Source: Actinacidiphila acidipaludis | Lineage (GTDB): Bacteria; Actinomycetota; Actinomycetes; Streptomycetales; Streptomycetaceae | Length of the DNA: 64,000 bases | Direction: 5' to 3' | Assembly (NCBI RefSeq): GCF_019890725.1 | Contig: NZ_JAINZZ010000028.1 | Coordinates: 25,832 to 89,831 of the forward strand | Part shown: positions 9,969 through 18,905 of the stretch, piece after piece | Layout of the letters: each line of letters opens with the position of its first letter | Position numbering within the stretch: the first letter of the stretch is position 1 | Notes under the pieces: generated by a model | What the model saw: only the letters and a program-made list of their open reading frames with translations | The model's database searches: none | Told to the model about the DNA's origin: nothing | Position numbers and translations under genes: made by a program

Positions 9969-10622
9969 TCAGGCGCTGCGGGCCGTCTGGTCGGGTTTGC
10001 CGGTGCGGCGGTGCGGGGGCCAGATCTCCGCGGGCGTGGGAGTGCGCGGCTTGTCCGGCGCGGCCGGCTTCGGCTTCTCCTCCGGGGCATGCGCGGGCGC
10101 GGGCCCCGGCTTGGGGGCGGGCTTGGGCGCCGGTTCGTCGGCGAGCCCGGGCAGGGTGAGCAGTCGGCGCGGGGCGTGCATATGGGCCTCCAGACGCAGT
10201 CGGACATCGTTCTCCGCGAGGGTTTCGCAGCGCCGCAGCAGTGCGGTCCGCCGCCGGCTCTCGGCGGGACCGCAGGGCAGGGCGCGCAGCCGCCGCAGGG
10301 CGGCCAGATCGTCGGCGCCGGGCACGTAGCCGGCCGCGAGCGCGGTGATCAGGCGGTCGAGGTAACCGCCGGCGCTGCCCGGGAGTGCCTGCCGGTAGCG
10401 GAACAGCTCGTCCAGCAGGAAGGCACGCAGGCGTCCTGACTCGTGCACCGCCTCGTCGAGGGCCTCGGCGAGCCGCAGGCAGTCCTGGACGTACTCGGCC
10501 GGGCTGGGGACGGCGGCGGGGGCCGGGGCGGGGGCCGCCGGCGCCGCCGCCCTGCGGCTGGGGTGCAGCACCTCCGCCAGCGCGCGCCGCAGCACGCGCA
10601 GTTCGTCCGCGCTGAACGCCAT
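9969..10622 (-). CDS. Hypothetical protein, helical with Pro-rich tail
   Basis: 217 residues from the ATG at 10622, which has a GAGGCGGA ribosome site; an in-frame ATG at 10652 is possible. The N-terminal half looks like an all-helical fold (FSADELRVLRRALAEVL, YVQDCLRLAEALDEAV, LRAFLLDELFRYRQAL). The C-terminal 50 residues are Pro/Ala/Lys-rich. The family is unknown to me beyond being common in Streptomyces. Confidence 0.65.
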   Translation of the reverse strand: MAFSADELRVLRRALAEVLHPSRRAAAPAAPAPAPAAVPSPAEYVQDCLRLAEALDEAVHESGRLRAFLLDELFRYRQALPGSAGGYLDRLITALAAGYVPGADDLAALRRLRALPCGPAESRRRTALLRRCETLAENDVRLRLEAHMHAPRRLLTLPGLADEPAPKPAPKPGPAPAHAPEEKPKPAAPDKPRTPTPAEIWPPHRRTGKPDQTARSA

Positions 10623-10878
10623 TCCGCCTCGGGTTCCGTGTGGCGTGGGCATGAATGGACTTTAAGTGCTAAGAGGACAAACTTCGCGCAATACGGTATA
10701 CGCGGTGCGTCGCCGGGATGGGTGTGCCGGAGCGGCGGCCCACCCGGCCCGGCGAGCGCTTGCTTCCGAGGTGAGAGGCCGGTTTCCCCGGCTCCGGCGC
10801 CCCTGGTCCCGCGCCGTCCGGCGGCCGGATCCGCGGCCGGCCGAGGCCCGTTCCCGCGCCGGCGGCTGCCCGGTGCCG

Positions 10879-10913
10879 CACCGGCCGGCGTCCTGTTCGG
10901 ACACCGGCCGGTG
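10879..10913 (-). terminator. Terminator of the LAXTG surface-protein gene
   Basis: A 10-bp perfect stem (CACCGGCCGG / CCGGCCGGTG) with a 15-nt loop lies 30 nt after the stop codon on the minus strand. Confidence 0.6.
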
Positions 10914-10942
10914 AGCGGGCCGCGGGCCGTACTCGCCCCCGT

Positions 10943-12595
10943 TCACGCCGAGCGGCGCCGCCGCATCACGAGAGTGCTCCCGGCCACGAGGGCGATGACG
11001 GCGCCGCTGGTGATCAGCGCGATCCCGGCCGTCCCGGTCGCGGCGAGCCCGCCGTGCTCCGGCGTGCCGCCGGTGCTCCCCGAGGTGCCGGACGTGCCCG
11101 AGGCGCCGCCGGACGAGCTCCCGCCGGAGCTGCCGCCGGAAGAGGACGTACCGCCGGAAGCGGTGGCGCTTCCGGACGACCCGCCGGCGGTCGTCCCGCC
11201 GGACGTGCCGGTGCCGGTTCCGGTGACCACCAGGGTGACGACGGCCGTGTTGTCGGCGGGGTTGTCGTCCACCCCGGCGGGCGGCACGACCTCGATGGTG
11301 CCGGACGCGCCGGGCACCTTCCTGTCGATGTGCACGCGCAGGATCTGGCCGAAGCCGTCGGGGCCGAACGGGCAGGTCACGGTCCGCCCGGACGTCGGGG
11401 CGCAGTACAGCGCCTCGCTCTCCTCGTCCGGTCCCGGCACGAGGGCGTGGGTGCCCTCCGGCAGCGTCACGATCTGCGGGTCCTTGACCGTCACCGGCCC
11501 GTTGTCCCGGTTGTCCGTCGGGTAGGGCACCTGGACGTCGAGGGTCTGGCCGACCGCGCCCCTGATGGTGAACGGCGTGGCCGCGTAGTCGGTCTTGTCG
11601 CCGCCCGGCGCGGTGTACTGCGCGGTGTAGTCGGTGCCCGCGGTGAGCGCGCTCTCGTCGGTGGGCTTGAGGGCCAGCGGCCCGGCGGTGCCGTGGGGCG
11701 CGTCGGCCGGCAGTTCGGTGGCCCACTCGGGCGGGTTGCCGGTGGGCCACACGTCGTAGCCCACGGTCAGTCCGGTGGCGCCGGACGGCGCGGTGAACGT
11801 GAACTGCCCGTCGGTGGTGAACGCCTGGCCGGGCCGCAGCGTCACCGTGAAGTCGCACTCCGCCGCGGTGGGCTGATCCGCCTTGTTGTAGCGGCAGTTG
11901 CTGAACTCGCGCGTGGTGGGCGCCGATCCGTGGACCCACACGGTCATGCCCTGGGCGACGGCGACGTCACCGCGGTTGCCGAACGCCGGCGCCACACCGG
12001 CCGATCCGCCGGTCAGCGGCCCCGAGGCGCCCGGCAGGACGCTGAACCCCGGCCGGCCCACGATCACCTGCGTGCTGCGCGTGACCGTGGCCGCGTTGCC
12101 GGCGGTGACCGTCATGGTGAGCGCCCCCGCGTCGCCGACCGGCGTCCCGGCCCGGGCGGTCAGGGTGACCGGCGCCAGTTCGGTGCGCTGGTAGAAGTCG
12201 CCCAGCGGGCAGGTGACCACCAGGTCCTTCAGCGCGCAGCTCCCGGCGCCGGAGGCGAGGGACACGTCCACGCCCTTCAGCGCCGACAGGTCGAAGGCGG
12301 CCGTGGCGCCCTTGATGTCCAGCTCGTCACCCGTGCTGTCGGTGCTCCCCGACGCGAGGGCCACCCCGAACGCCGGGGTGTGGCCGGTGTCGCCGTCGCT
12401 CGGCACGAAGTACGTCTGCGGGTCCGCCATGACCCGGATCGTCACCTGGCCCGCGCCGTCCGCCCAGGCGCCCCCGGCGGTCCCGAGGGCGACGAGCCCC
12501 ATCGCGGCGGCCACCGCCGCGGCCCTGCCCGAAAACCCGCTGCGGGAAAGGCTCTTGAGACCCCCGCCGGGGATCCCTCTGCCGGAAAAACCCAT
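10943..12595 (-). CDS. LAXTG-anchored cell-surface protein
   Basis: 550 residues. Signal peptide 1-45 (AWA-DG cleavage), then about 430 residues of beta-rich repeats with paired cysteines and VTLTARAGTPV / VDDNPADNTAVVTLVV segments typical of DUF11/Ig-like adhesion modules. A Ser/Gly/Thr linker leads to LAATG at 517-521, a hydrophobic helix and a RRRR tail. LAXTG is the class E sortase signal used for chaplins in Streptomyces, so covalent wall anchoring is expected. The ATG has AGGAG 9 nt upstream. Ligand unknown. Confidence 0.88.
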   Translation of the reverse strand: MGFSGRGIPGGGLKSLSRSGFSGRAAAVAAAMGLVALGTAGGAWADGAGQVTIRVMADPQTYFVPSDGDTGHTPAFGVALASGSTDSTGDELDIKGATAAFDLSALKGVDVSLASGAGSCALKDLVVTCPLGDFYQRTELAPVTLTARAGTPVGDAGALTMTVTAGNAATVTRSTQVIVGRPGFSVLPGASGPLTGGSAGVAPAFGNRGDVAVAQGMTVWVHGSAPTTREFSNCRYNKADQPTAAECDFTVTLRPGQAFTTDGQFTFTAPSGATGLTVGYDVWPTGNPPEWATELPADAPHGTAGPLALKPTDESALTAGTDYTAQYTAPGGDKTDYAATPFTIRGAVGQTLDVQVPYPTDNRDNGPVTVKDPQIVTLPEGTHALVPGPDEESEALYCAPTSGRTVTCPFGPDGFGQILRVHIDRKVPGASGTIEVVPPAGVDDNPADNTAVVTLVVTGTGTGTSGGTTAGGSSGSATASGGTSSSGGSSGGSSSGGASGTSGTSGSTGGTPEHGGLAATGTAGIALITSGAVIALVAGSTLVMRRRRSA

Positions 12596-12702
12596 CGCCC
12601 CCACTCCTGCTGTCGTCCGTCTGCCGGACAAGACACGGACGCGGGGGCTTTGGTTGTACGCCCGCGGGCACCCCGAACGGGGCGTCCGGCGCCGCCACGG
12701 GT

Positions 12703-13497
12703 TCAGGTGGTGGACACGTTCCGTTCGTAGACCAGGCGCAGGCCGATCAGCGTGAGCCACGGCTCGTGCGCGTCGATGATCGACGCCTCGCCGAGCACCA
12801 GCGGCGCCAGCCCGCCGGTGGCGATGACCGTCACGTCGTCGGGGTCGTCGGCGAGTTCGCGGGCCATCCGCTCGGCGATCCCGTCGGCCTGCCCGGCGAA
12901 GCCGTAGAGGATGCCGGACTGCATGGCCTCGATGGTGTTCTTGCCGATGACGCTGCGCGGCCGGGCGAGTTCGATCTTCCGCAGCTGCGCGCCGCGCATC
13001 CCCAGCGCGTCCACCGAGATCTCGATGCCGGGGGCGATCGCGCCGCCCACGTACTCCCCGCGCGCGGACACCGCGTCGAACGTGGTGGCCGTGCCGAAGT
13101 CGACGACGATGCACGGGCCGCCGTAGAGGTGCACGGCGGCCAGCGAGTTGATGATCCGGTCGGAGCCGACCTCCTTGGGGTGGTCGACCAGGATCGGCAC
13201 CCCGGTCTTGATGCCCGGCTCGACCAGGATCGACGGGACGTCGCCGTAGTAGCGGCGGGTCACCTCGCGCAGCTCGTGCAGCACCGACGGCACGGTCGAG
13301 CAGATCGCGATGCCGTCGATGCCGTCCCCGAGGTCGCCGAGCAGCGGGTGCATGCCCATCAACCCCTGCAGCAGGACCGCGAGTTCGTCCGCGGTCCGCC
13401 GTGAGTCGGTGGAGATCCGCCAGTGCTCGACGATCTCCTCGCCGTCGAACAGCCCCAGGACGGTGTGCGTGTTGCCGACGTCGATGGTGAGCAGCAT
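12703..13497 (-). CDS. coaX: Type III pantothenate kinase
   Basis: Phosphorylates pantothenate, the first committed step of CoA synthesis. 264 residues with the ASKHA-fold marks of the CoaX type: DVGNT at 6-10, PSVLHELR, GSDRIINSLAA, and the DFGTATTFDAV loop with EYVGGAIAPG. The ATG at 13497 follows the nadC stop by 5 nt, so it is the last gene of the DUF2520-panC-nadB-nadC-coaX operon. Type III enzymes are not feedback-inhibited by CoA, as known for the family. Confidence 0.95.
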   Translation of the reverse strand: MLLTIDVGNTHTVLGLFDGEEIVEHWRISTDSRRTADELAVLLQGLMGMHPLLGDLGDGIDGIAICSTVPSVLHELREVTRRYYGDVPSILVEPGIKTGVPILVDHPKEVGSDRIINSLAAVHLYGGPCIVVDFGTATTFDAVSARGEYVGGAIAPGIEISVDALGMRGAQLRKIELARPRSVIGKNTIEAMQSGILYGFAGQADGIAERMARELADDPDDVTVIATGGLAPLVLGEASIIDAHEPWLTLIGLRLVYERNVSTT

Positions 13498-13502
13498 CCG
13501 CC

Positions 13503-14522
13503 TTACGCTTCCGCTCGCAGGTCCAGGCCGATGTCCAGGATCGGGGAGGAGTGCGTGAGCGCGCCCACCGCGAGGAAGTTGACGCCGGTGTCCGCGTAGG
13601 CGCGGGCGTTGTCCAGCGTCAGCCGACCGGAGGACTCCAGGAACGCCTGGCCGCCGACGATCGCGACGGCCTCGGCGGTCTCCGCGGGCGTGAAGTTGTC
13701 CAGCAGGATCAGGTCGGCGCCGGCGTCCAGCACCTCCCGCACCTGGTGCAGGGTGTCCACCTCGACCTCGATGGCGACGCCCGGGAACTCCTCGCGGACC
13801 AGCTTGAACGCCGCGGCGACGCCGCCCGCCGCGACCACGTGGTTGTCCTTGACCAGGGCCGCGTCCGACAGCGACATGCGGTGGTTGACCCCGCCGCCGC
13901 AGCGCACCGCGTACTTCTCCAGGGCCCGCAGCCCCGGCGTGGTCTTGCGGGTGTCGCGCACCTGCGTCGTGGTGCCCTCCAGCGCGTCCACCCAGCGGGC
14001 GGTGGTGGTGGCGATCCCGGACAGCCGGCACAGCAGGTTCAGCGCGCTGCGCTCGGCGGTGAGCAGGTCGCGGGTGCGGGTGCGCACGGTCAGCAGCTTC
14101 TGCCCGGCCTCGACGCGGTCGCCGTCCTCGACGTGCCGCTCGACCTCGAACTCGTCGGTGCACACCACCGACAGCACGGCCTCGGCGATGTGCAGCCCGG
14201 CGACCGTGCCGGCCTCACGGGCGGTGAAGTCGCCGGCCGACCGGGAGTCCTCGGCGACGGTCGCCACCGTGGTGATGTCCACGCCCTGGTCGAGGTCCTC
14301 CTCGATCGCCATGTGCGCGATGTCCTCGACCTGGACGGGGTCGAGCCCGGCCTCGGCGAGGAGCTGCGCCAGGTCCGGGTCCAGGCCGCACTCCAGCGGG
14401 TCGAGGTCGAAGTCCTCGCCGGCGCCGCAGCCGCAGCCGTCGCCGCAGCCGCCGGCCTCCGCCGGGGGGCCGAGGGTCGGCAGCGGGAGCGAGACGGGCT
14501 GGGGACGGTCGGGGGTGCTCAC
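13503..14522 (-). CDS. nadC: Nicotinate-nucleotide pyrophosphorylase (quinolinate phosphoribosyltransferase)
   Basis: Converts quinolinate and PRPP to nicotinate mononucleotide in de novo NAD synthesis. 339 residues, longer than the usual 280-290: the first 60 are an extension with a Cys/Gly cluster GGCGDGCGCG (about residues 24-33), followed by the standard fold with DTRKTTPGLRALEKYAVRCGGGVNHR, VKDNH, and LLDNFTP. The GTG at 14522 overlaps the nadB stop as GTGA, so translation is probably coupled. The Cys motif could bind metal; that is inference. Confidence 0.96.
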   Translation of the reverse strand: MSTPDRPQPVSLPLPTLGPPAEAGGCGDGCGCGAGEDFDLDPLECGLDPDLAQLLAEAGLDPVQVEDIAHMAIEEDLDQGVDITTVATVAEDSRSAGDFTAREAGTVAGLHIAEAVLSVVCTDEFEVERHVEDGDRVEAGQKLLTVRTRTRDLLTAERSALNLLCRLSGIATTTARWVDALEGTTTQVRDTRKTTPGLRALEKYAVRCGGGVNHRMSLSDAALVKDNHVVAAGGVAAAFKLVREEFPGVAIEVEVDTLHQVREVLDAGADLILLDNFTPAETAEAVAIVGGQAFLESSGRLTLDNARAYADTGVNFLAVGALTHSSPILDIGLDLRAEA

Positions 14523-16396
14523 GAGAACTCCTTCGGTGCGGCATGCGGCCGGGCGGGTGCCTGGGCCGGGCCTGAGGTCGGTGCCGGCGCGACCGCGGTT
14601 CCCGGCGCCGGGTGCGGGGCGGCCGCCCCATCATCCCCGATCCCGGGAGGGCGTGTGCCCTCGAAGTCGGGGCCCGCGGTGGTCCGCACCTCCAGTGTGC
14701 GGTGCGGGGTCAGCCGGATCACCAGATGCCGGCTCCACCGGTCGTCGTCGCGCTCGGGGCGGTCCTCCCGCCAGTGGCAGCCGCGGGTCTCCTCGCGGCG
14801 CCGGGCGGCGGCGACAAGCACCCGCGCCACCAGGCTCAGGTTCGTCGCCTCCCAGGTCTCCACGCACGGCTCGGCCGTCTTGCCGTCCCGGTCGTACGCC
14901 TCCACGGCGGCGGTCTGCAGGCGCTCCAGCGCGCCCGCGGCCACCGTCAGGCTCTCGGCGCTCCGCAGCACCCCGGCGCCCGCGCTCATGATCCGCTGGA
15001 CCTCGAACCGCGCCTCGGACGCGAGCAGCGGGTCGCCGTGGACGCCCTGGGTGCCCTGGGCGCCGCCGGACGTCCCCGGCACCACCGGGTCCCCGGCGGC
15101 GGCCGGGTGGGCGGCGATGTCGGCGGCGATCCGCTCGGCGAACACCAGGCCCTCCAACAGCGAGTTCGACGCCAGCCGGTTCGCGCCGTGCACGCCGGTG
15201 CAGGCGACCTCACCGCACGCGTACAGGCCCGGCACCGTGGTGCGGCCCCGCAGGTCGGTGCGCACCCCGCCGGAGGCGTAGTGCGCGGCGGGCGCCACCG
15301 GGATGGGCTGCGTGACCGGGTCGATGCCGTGCGCCCGGCAGGCGGCCAGGATCGTCGGGAAGCGCTGCTCCCACATCGCGGCGCCGAAGTGCCGGGCGTC
15401 GAGGAACATGTGCTCGGCGCCGGTCTCCTGCATCCGGCGCATGATGCCCTTGGCGACGATGTCACGCGGCGCCAGCTCGGCCAGCTCGTGCTGCCCGACC
15501 ATGAAGCGCACGCCCTCGGCGTCCACCAGGTGCGCGCCCTCGCCGCGGACCGCCTCCGAGACCAGCGGCTGCTGGCCCTCGGCGTCCGGCCCCAGCCACA
15601 GCACCGTCGGGTGGAACTGCACGAACTCCAGGTCGCTGACCTCGGCGCCCGCGCGCAGCGCCAGCGCCACCCCGTCGCCGGTGGACACCGCCGGGTTGGT
15701 GGTGGCGGAGAAGACCTGGCCCATGCCGCCGGTCGCCAGCACCACCGCGGGCGCGCGCACCGCGCCCACGCCGTCGCGGGCGCCGGCGCCCATGACGTGC
15801 AGGGTCACACCGGCGGTCCGGCCCTCGGCATCGGTGAGCAGGTCCAGGACCAGGGCGTTCTCGACGAACTCGATGCCGGCGTCGCGGACGGCGGCGATCA
15901 GCGCGCGGGAGACCTCGGCGCCGGTGGCGTCACCGCCGGCGTGCGTGATGCGGCGCCTGCGGTGGCCGCCCTCGCGGGTCAGCAGCAGTTCGCCGCTCCC
16001 CGTGTCGGTGTCGAAGTGCGCGCCGGTGGCGATCAGCCGGCGCACCGCGTCCGGGCCCTCGGTCACCAGGGTCCGCACCGCCGGCTCGTCGCACAGGCCG
16101 GCGCCGGCCACCAGGGTGTCCTCCAGGTGCTGGTCCGGGGTGTCGCCGTCGCCCAGCGCGGCCGCGATGCCGCCCTGCGCCCAGCGGGTCGAACCGTCGT
16201 CGAGGTGGGCCTTGGTCACCACGGTCACCTTGGCGCCCGAGGCGGCGCACCGCAGCGCCACCGTGAGCCCGGCGACGCCGGAGCCGACCACGACCACGTC
16301 CGCATCGACGGACCAGCCGGGCGGCGGGGCGGTCAGGCGTATGCCGGTGCTGCTGCCGGCGCCCTCGGGGCGTCCGGAGGTCCAGGTGGCGGTCAT
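14519..16396 (-). CDS. nadB: L-aspartate oxidase
   Basis: FAD enzyme that oxidises aspartate to iminoaspartate for quinolinate formation with NadA (nadA is not in the window). 625 residues against a usual 530-560. The FAD motif VVVGSGVAGLT is at about 35-45, then STRWAQGGIAAAL, EFVQFHPTVL, ALRGEG-like AVRGEGAHLVD, HYASGGVRTD and GLYACGEVACTGVHGANRLASNSLLEGLVF. The last 50 residues are a Pro/Ala-rich tail without homology. The ATG overlaps the panC stop as ATGA. Confidence 0.96.
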   Translation of the reverse strand: MTATWTSGRPEGAGSSTGIRLTAPPPGWSVDADVVVVGSGVAGLTVALRCAASGAKVTVVTKAHLDDGSTRWAQGGIAAALGDGDTPDQHLEDTLVAGAGLCDEPAVRTLVTEGPDAVRRLIATGAHFDTDTGSGELLLTREGGHRRRRITHAGGDATGAEVSRALIAAVRDAGIEFVENALVLDLLTDAEGRTAGVTLHVMGAGARDGVGAVRAPAVVLATGGMGQVFSATTNPAVSTGDGVALALRAGAEVSDLEFVQFHPTVLWLGPDAEGQQPLVSEAVRGEGAHLVDAEGVRFMVGQHELAELAPRDIVAKGIMRRMQETGAEHMFLDARHFGAAMWEQRFPTILAACRAHGIDPVTQPIPVAPAAHYASGGVRTDLRGRTTVPGLYACGEVACTGVHGANRLASNSLLEGLVFAERIAADIAAHPAAAGDPVVPGTSGGAQGTQGVHGDPLLASEARFEVQRIMSAGAGVLRSAESLTVAAGALERLQTAAVEAYDRDGKTAEPCVETWEATNLSLVARVLVAAARRREETRGCHWREDRPERDDDRWSRHLVIRLTPHRTLEVRTTAGPDFEGTRPPGIGDDGAAAPHPAPGTAVAPAPTSGPAQAPARPHAAPKEFS

Positions 16397-17238
16397 TCGG
16401 GGGCTCCGAACTCCAGGGGGATGTTGTCGATCAGCCGCGTCGTGCCGACCCTCGCGGCGACGGCGAGCACCGCCGGTCCGGTGTGGCCGGGCGCGGCGTC
16501 GGTGAAGTCGGCGGGGTCGACGAGCGCGGCGTAGTCCAGCCGGACCGGCGGCTCCATCGACGCGGCGTGCTCCAGCACCGCCCGCGCCGCGCCCAGGGCC
16601 GCGACCGGGCCCTGGGGCGACGCCTCCAGGCCGGCGAACAGCGCCCGGGACAGCTCGCGGGCCGAGACCCGCTCGGCCTCGGACAGGTAGCGGTTGCGGC
16701 TGGACAGCGCGACGCCGTCGGGCTCGCGGACGGTCGGGACGCCGACGACGTCCACGGGGAAGTTCAGGTCGGTGACCATCCGGCGGATCAGCGCGAGCTG
16801 CTGGGCGTCCTTCTGGCCGAAGAACGCGGCCTGCGGACGGGTCAGGTGCAGCAGCTTGGCGACGACGGTGAGCATGCCGTCGAAGTGGCCGGGCCGGGAG
16901 GCGCCCTCGAACCGCTCACCCATCGGGCCGGCCGAGATCCGCACCTGCGGCTCGCCGCCCGGGTACACCTCGTCGGCGTCCGGGGCGAAGACCACGTCCG
17001 CGCCGGCCTGCTCGGCCAGCTTCACGTCCGCATCCAGGGTGCGCGGATAGCGGTCGAGGTCCTCGTTCGGCCCGAACTGCAGCGGGTTGACGAACACGCT
17101 GACCGTCACCGGGCCGTCACCCGCCCGGGCGCGCGCCGCCCGGATCAGCGAGGCGTGCCCCTCGTGGAGGGCGCCCATCGTCATGACCACGGCGGCGGCC
17201 GGAGCGAGGTCGGCGGCGTGGTGCACCAGTGCGGTCAT
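16393..17238 (-). CDS. panC: Pantothenate synthetase (pantoate-beta-alanine ligase)
   Basis: Joins pantoate and beta-alanine with ATP to make pantothenate. 281 residues with the HIGH-like MTMGALHEGHASLIR near the N-terminus, VSVFVNPLQFGPNEDLDRYPR, GAFRPGHF-type ASRPGHFDGMLTVVAKL, FGQKDAQQL and the KMSKS-like VALSSRNRYL. The N-terminus before the motif is short, but the ATG is fixed by an ATGA overlap with the DUF2520 stop. panB and panD are not in the window. Confidence 0.95.
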   Translation of the reverse strand: MTALVHHAADLAPAAAVVMTMGALHEGHASLIRAARARAGDGPVTVSVFVNPLQFGPNEDLDRYPRTLDADVKLAEQAGADVVFAPDADEVYPGGEPQVRISAGPMGERFEGASRPGHFDGMLTVVAKLLHLTRPQAAFFGQKDAQQLALIRRMVTDLNFPVDVVGVPTVREPDGVALSSRNRYLSEAERVSARELSRALFAGLEASPQGPVAALGAARAVLEHAASMEPPVRLDYAALVDPADFTDAAPGHTGPAVLAVAARVGTTRLIDNIPLEFGAPE

Positions 17239-18128
17239 CGGGTCCCCTCGTCGGCGAGGGCGCCGAGCAGCGCCTCCGCGTACTCCGCTTTCAGCATGCC
17301 GTTGGCGAGCGCGCGGTCCGCGGTCGCGCGGGCCATCGCGACGTACGAGGCGACGGTCTCCGGCGCGTGCTGCCGCAACTGCTCCAGGTGGGCGACGACG
17401 GTGCCGGCGTCGCCGCGGGCGACCGGGCCGGTCAGGGCCGCGTCCCCGGAGCGCAGGGCGTTGTCCAGGGCCGCGCCGAGCAGCGGGCCGAGCATCCGGC
17501 CCGGCTCCTGAACGCCGGCCGTGCGCAGCAGGTCCATCGACTGGGCGATGAGCGTGACCATGTGGTTCGCGCCGATCGCCAGCGCCGCGTGGTAGAGCGG
17601 CCGGGCGGACTCCTCGATCCACTCCGGCTCGCCGCCCATCTCGATGACCAGCGCCTCCGCGGCCAGCCGCAGCTCACCCGGGGCCGTCACCCCGAACGTG
17701 CAGCCGTTCAGCCGCTGGACGTCCACGCGCGAGCCGGTGAACGTCATCACCGGGTGCAGGGCCATCGGCAGGGCGCCGGCCCGCAGCGCCGGATCGAGGA
17801 CGGCGGCGCCGTACCGGCCGGAGGTGTGCACCAGGAGCTGGCCCGGGCGGATCGCGCCGGTCTCGGCCAGGCCCCCCACCAGGTCGGGCAGCGCGTCGTC
17901 CGGCACGGTCAGCAGGACGAGGTCGGCGTTCTCCAGCACGGCGGCGGGTTCCACCAGGGGCACGCCCGGCAGGATGGCCTCGGCGCGGCGGCGCGAGGCG
18001 TCGGACACTCCGGAGGCGGCCACCGGGCGGTGGCCCGCCAGGCCCAGCGCGGCGGTGAGGGTGGCGCCCACGCGCCCGACCCCCACGACCCCCACGGCCA
18101 GCCTCGCCGGCTTCTCCTCGACGACCAC
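17235..18128 (-). CDS. Rossmann-fold DUF2520 protein, possible ketopantoate-reductase-like enzyme
   Basis: 297 residues. The N-terminal NAD(P)-binding domain opens with VGVVGVGRVGATLTAALGLAG, continues with LLTVPDDAL and HTSGRYGAAVL. The C-terminal DUF2520 helical domain has HPVMTFTG, HAALAIGANHMVTLIAQSMDLL. The two-domain plan is that of 6-phosphogluconate/ketopantoate reductase relatives. It is the first gene of the operon and overlaps panC by 4 nt, so a step in pantoate supply is a reasonable guess; no biochemical evidence is visible. The GTG start has GGGAGG 5 nt upstream. Confidence 0.85.
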   Translation of the reverse strand: MVVEEKPARLAVGVVGVGRVGATLTAALGLAGHRPVAASGVSDASRRRAEAILPGVPLVEPAAVLENADLVLLTVPDDALPDLVGGLAETGAIRPGQLLVHTSGRYGAAVLDPALRAGALPMALHPVMTFTGSRVDVQRLNGCTFGVTAPGELRLAAEALVIEMGGEPEWIEESARPLYHAALAIGANHMVTLIAQSMDLLRTAGVQEPGRMLGPLLGAALDNALRSGDAALTGPVARGDAGTVVAHLEQLRQHAPETVASYVAMARATADRALANGMLKAEYAEALLGALADEGTR

Positions 18129-18155
18129 GTTGCCTCCCGGCTGTCCTTCTCGTCA

Positions 18156-18161
18156 ATCCTA
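18156..18161 (-). promoter_or_regulatory. Minus-10 box of the DUF2520-panC-nadBC-coaX operon
   Basis: TAGGAT on the minus strand lies about 28 nt before the GTG at 18128, leaving a short leader that contains the GGGAGG ribosome site. Confidence 0.55.
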
Positions 18162-18255
18162 CGCGAAGGCGCTCGGCGCTGAGCCTTCCCCTCCTGCGTC
18201 CCCCCTCACACTTCCCCGGCACTCCGCCCGGGCCCCTTCCGGCTCGGGGTGCCCC

Positions 18256-18905
18256 CTGGGGTGCGTTCCCGTCCTCCGCCCGGTGGTGGGTTGCCCGCGC
18301 AGTTCCCCGCGCCCCTTCGGGGCCCGTCCTGCCCCTTGCGGGTGCGTTGCCGACTGCTGCGCCGTCGTGGCTTGTCGCGTTGGGGGCACCTCCCGGACGA
18401 AGTCTGGGGGACCCCGCGCCCCTGTTTCACGTGCCGTTCGTCCGCACGTTGGGGCAGTCCGGAAGCGTCTCCTCGGACTCGTGCGTGCACCGTTCTCACG
18501 AAGGGGCTGGGCGGGTGGGTGCACAAGTCCTTGCGGGGAGCGCTTCCTCCCCACCCCCCAGCAGTCCATGGGGCCGCCGGGGCAGTACAGGGGTACCCCG
18601 GTAACACCCCCTGCGGCACTCGTCGCTGCCAGGGGTGGGGAGGAAGCGCTCCCCGCAGGAATGTGCATCCGCCCGACCAGCCGAAAGGAAGTACCCGTCA
18701 TGCACAGTCCGAGGAGACGCTTCCGGACTGCCCCCAACAAGTGAACGAACGGCAAGCGATAACAGGGGCGCGGGGTCCCCCAGACTTCGTCCGGGAGGTG
18801 CCCCCAACGCGACAAGCCCACCACCGGGCAGAGGACGGGAACGCACCGCAAGGGGCAGGACGAGCCCCGATAGGGGCGCGGGGAACGGCGCGACAAGCCA
18901 GAGCC
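18256..18905. repeat. Giant imperfect inverted repeat (about 650 bp), extragenic palindromic element
   Basis: Arms facing a centre near 18593 contain three perfectly matched blocks: 57 bp (18370-18426 with 18761-18817), 29 bp (18451-18479 with 18706-18734) and 25 bp (18533-18557 with 18632-18656). Similarity continues outward in rearranged order on both sides (CGTCCTGCCCCTTGCGG, CCGCCCGGTGGTGG). The inner units resemble the GGGGGCACCTCCC...GGGGGAC palindromes I know as dispersed intergenic sequence in Streptomyces. No start site or codon pattern supports genes in it, and the open frames on both strands are artefacts of the palindrome. Confidence 0.88.

Noticed and set aside
10640..10690. CIRCE heat-shock element before the 9969 gene
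   Set aside because: Only one half-site (TTAGCACT) is present; the inverted partner at 9-nt spacing is missing.
16590..17220. In-frame extension upstream of panC to 17622
   Set aside because: It overlaps the well-supported DUF2520 gene; the ATGA overlap at 17238 fixes the start.
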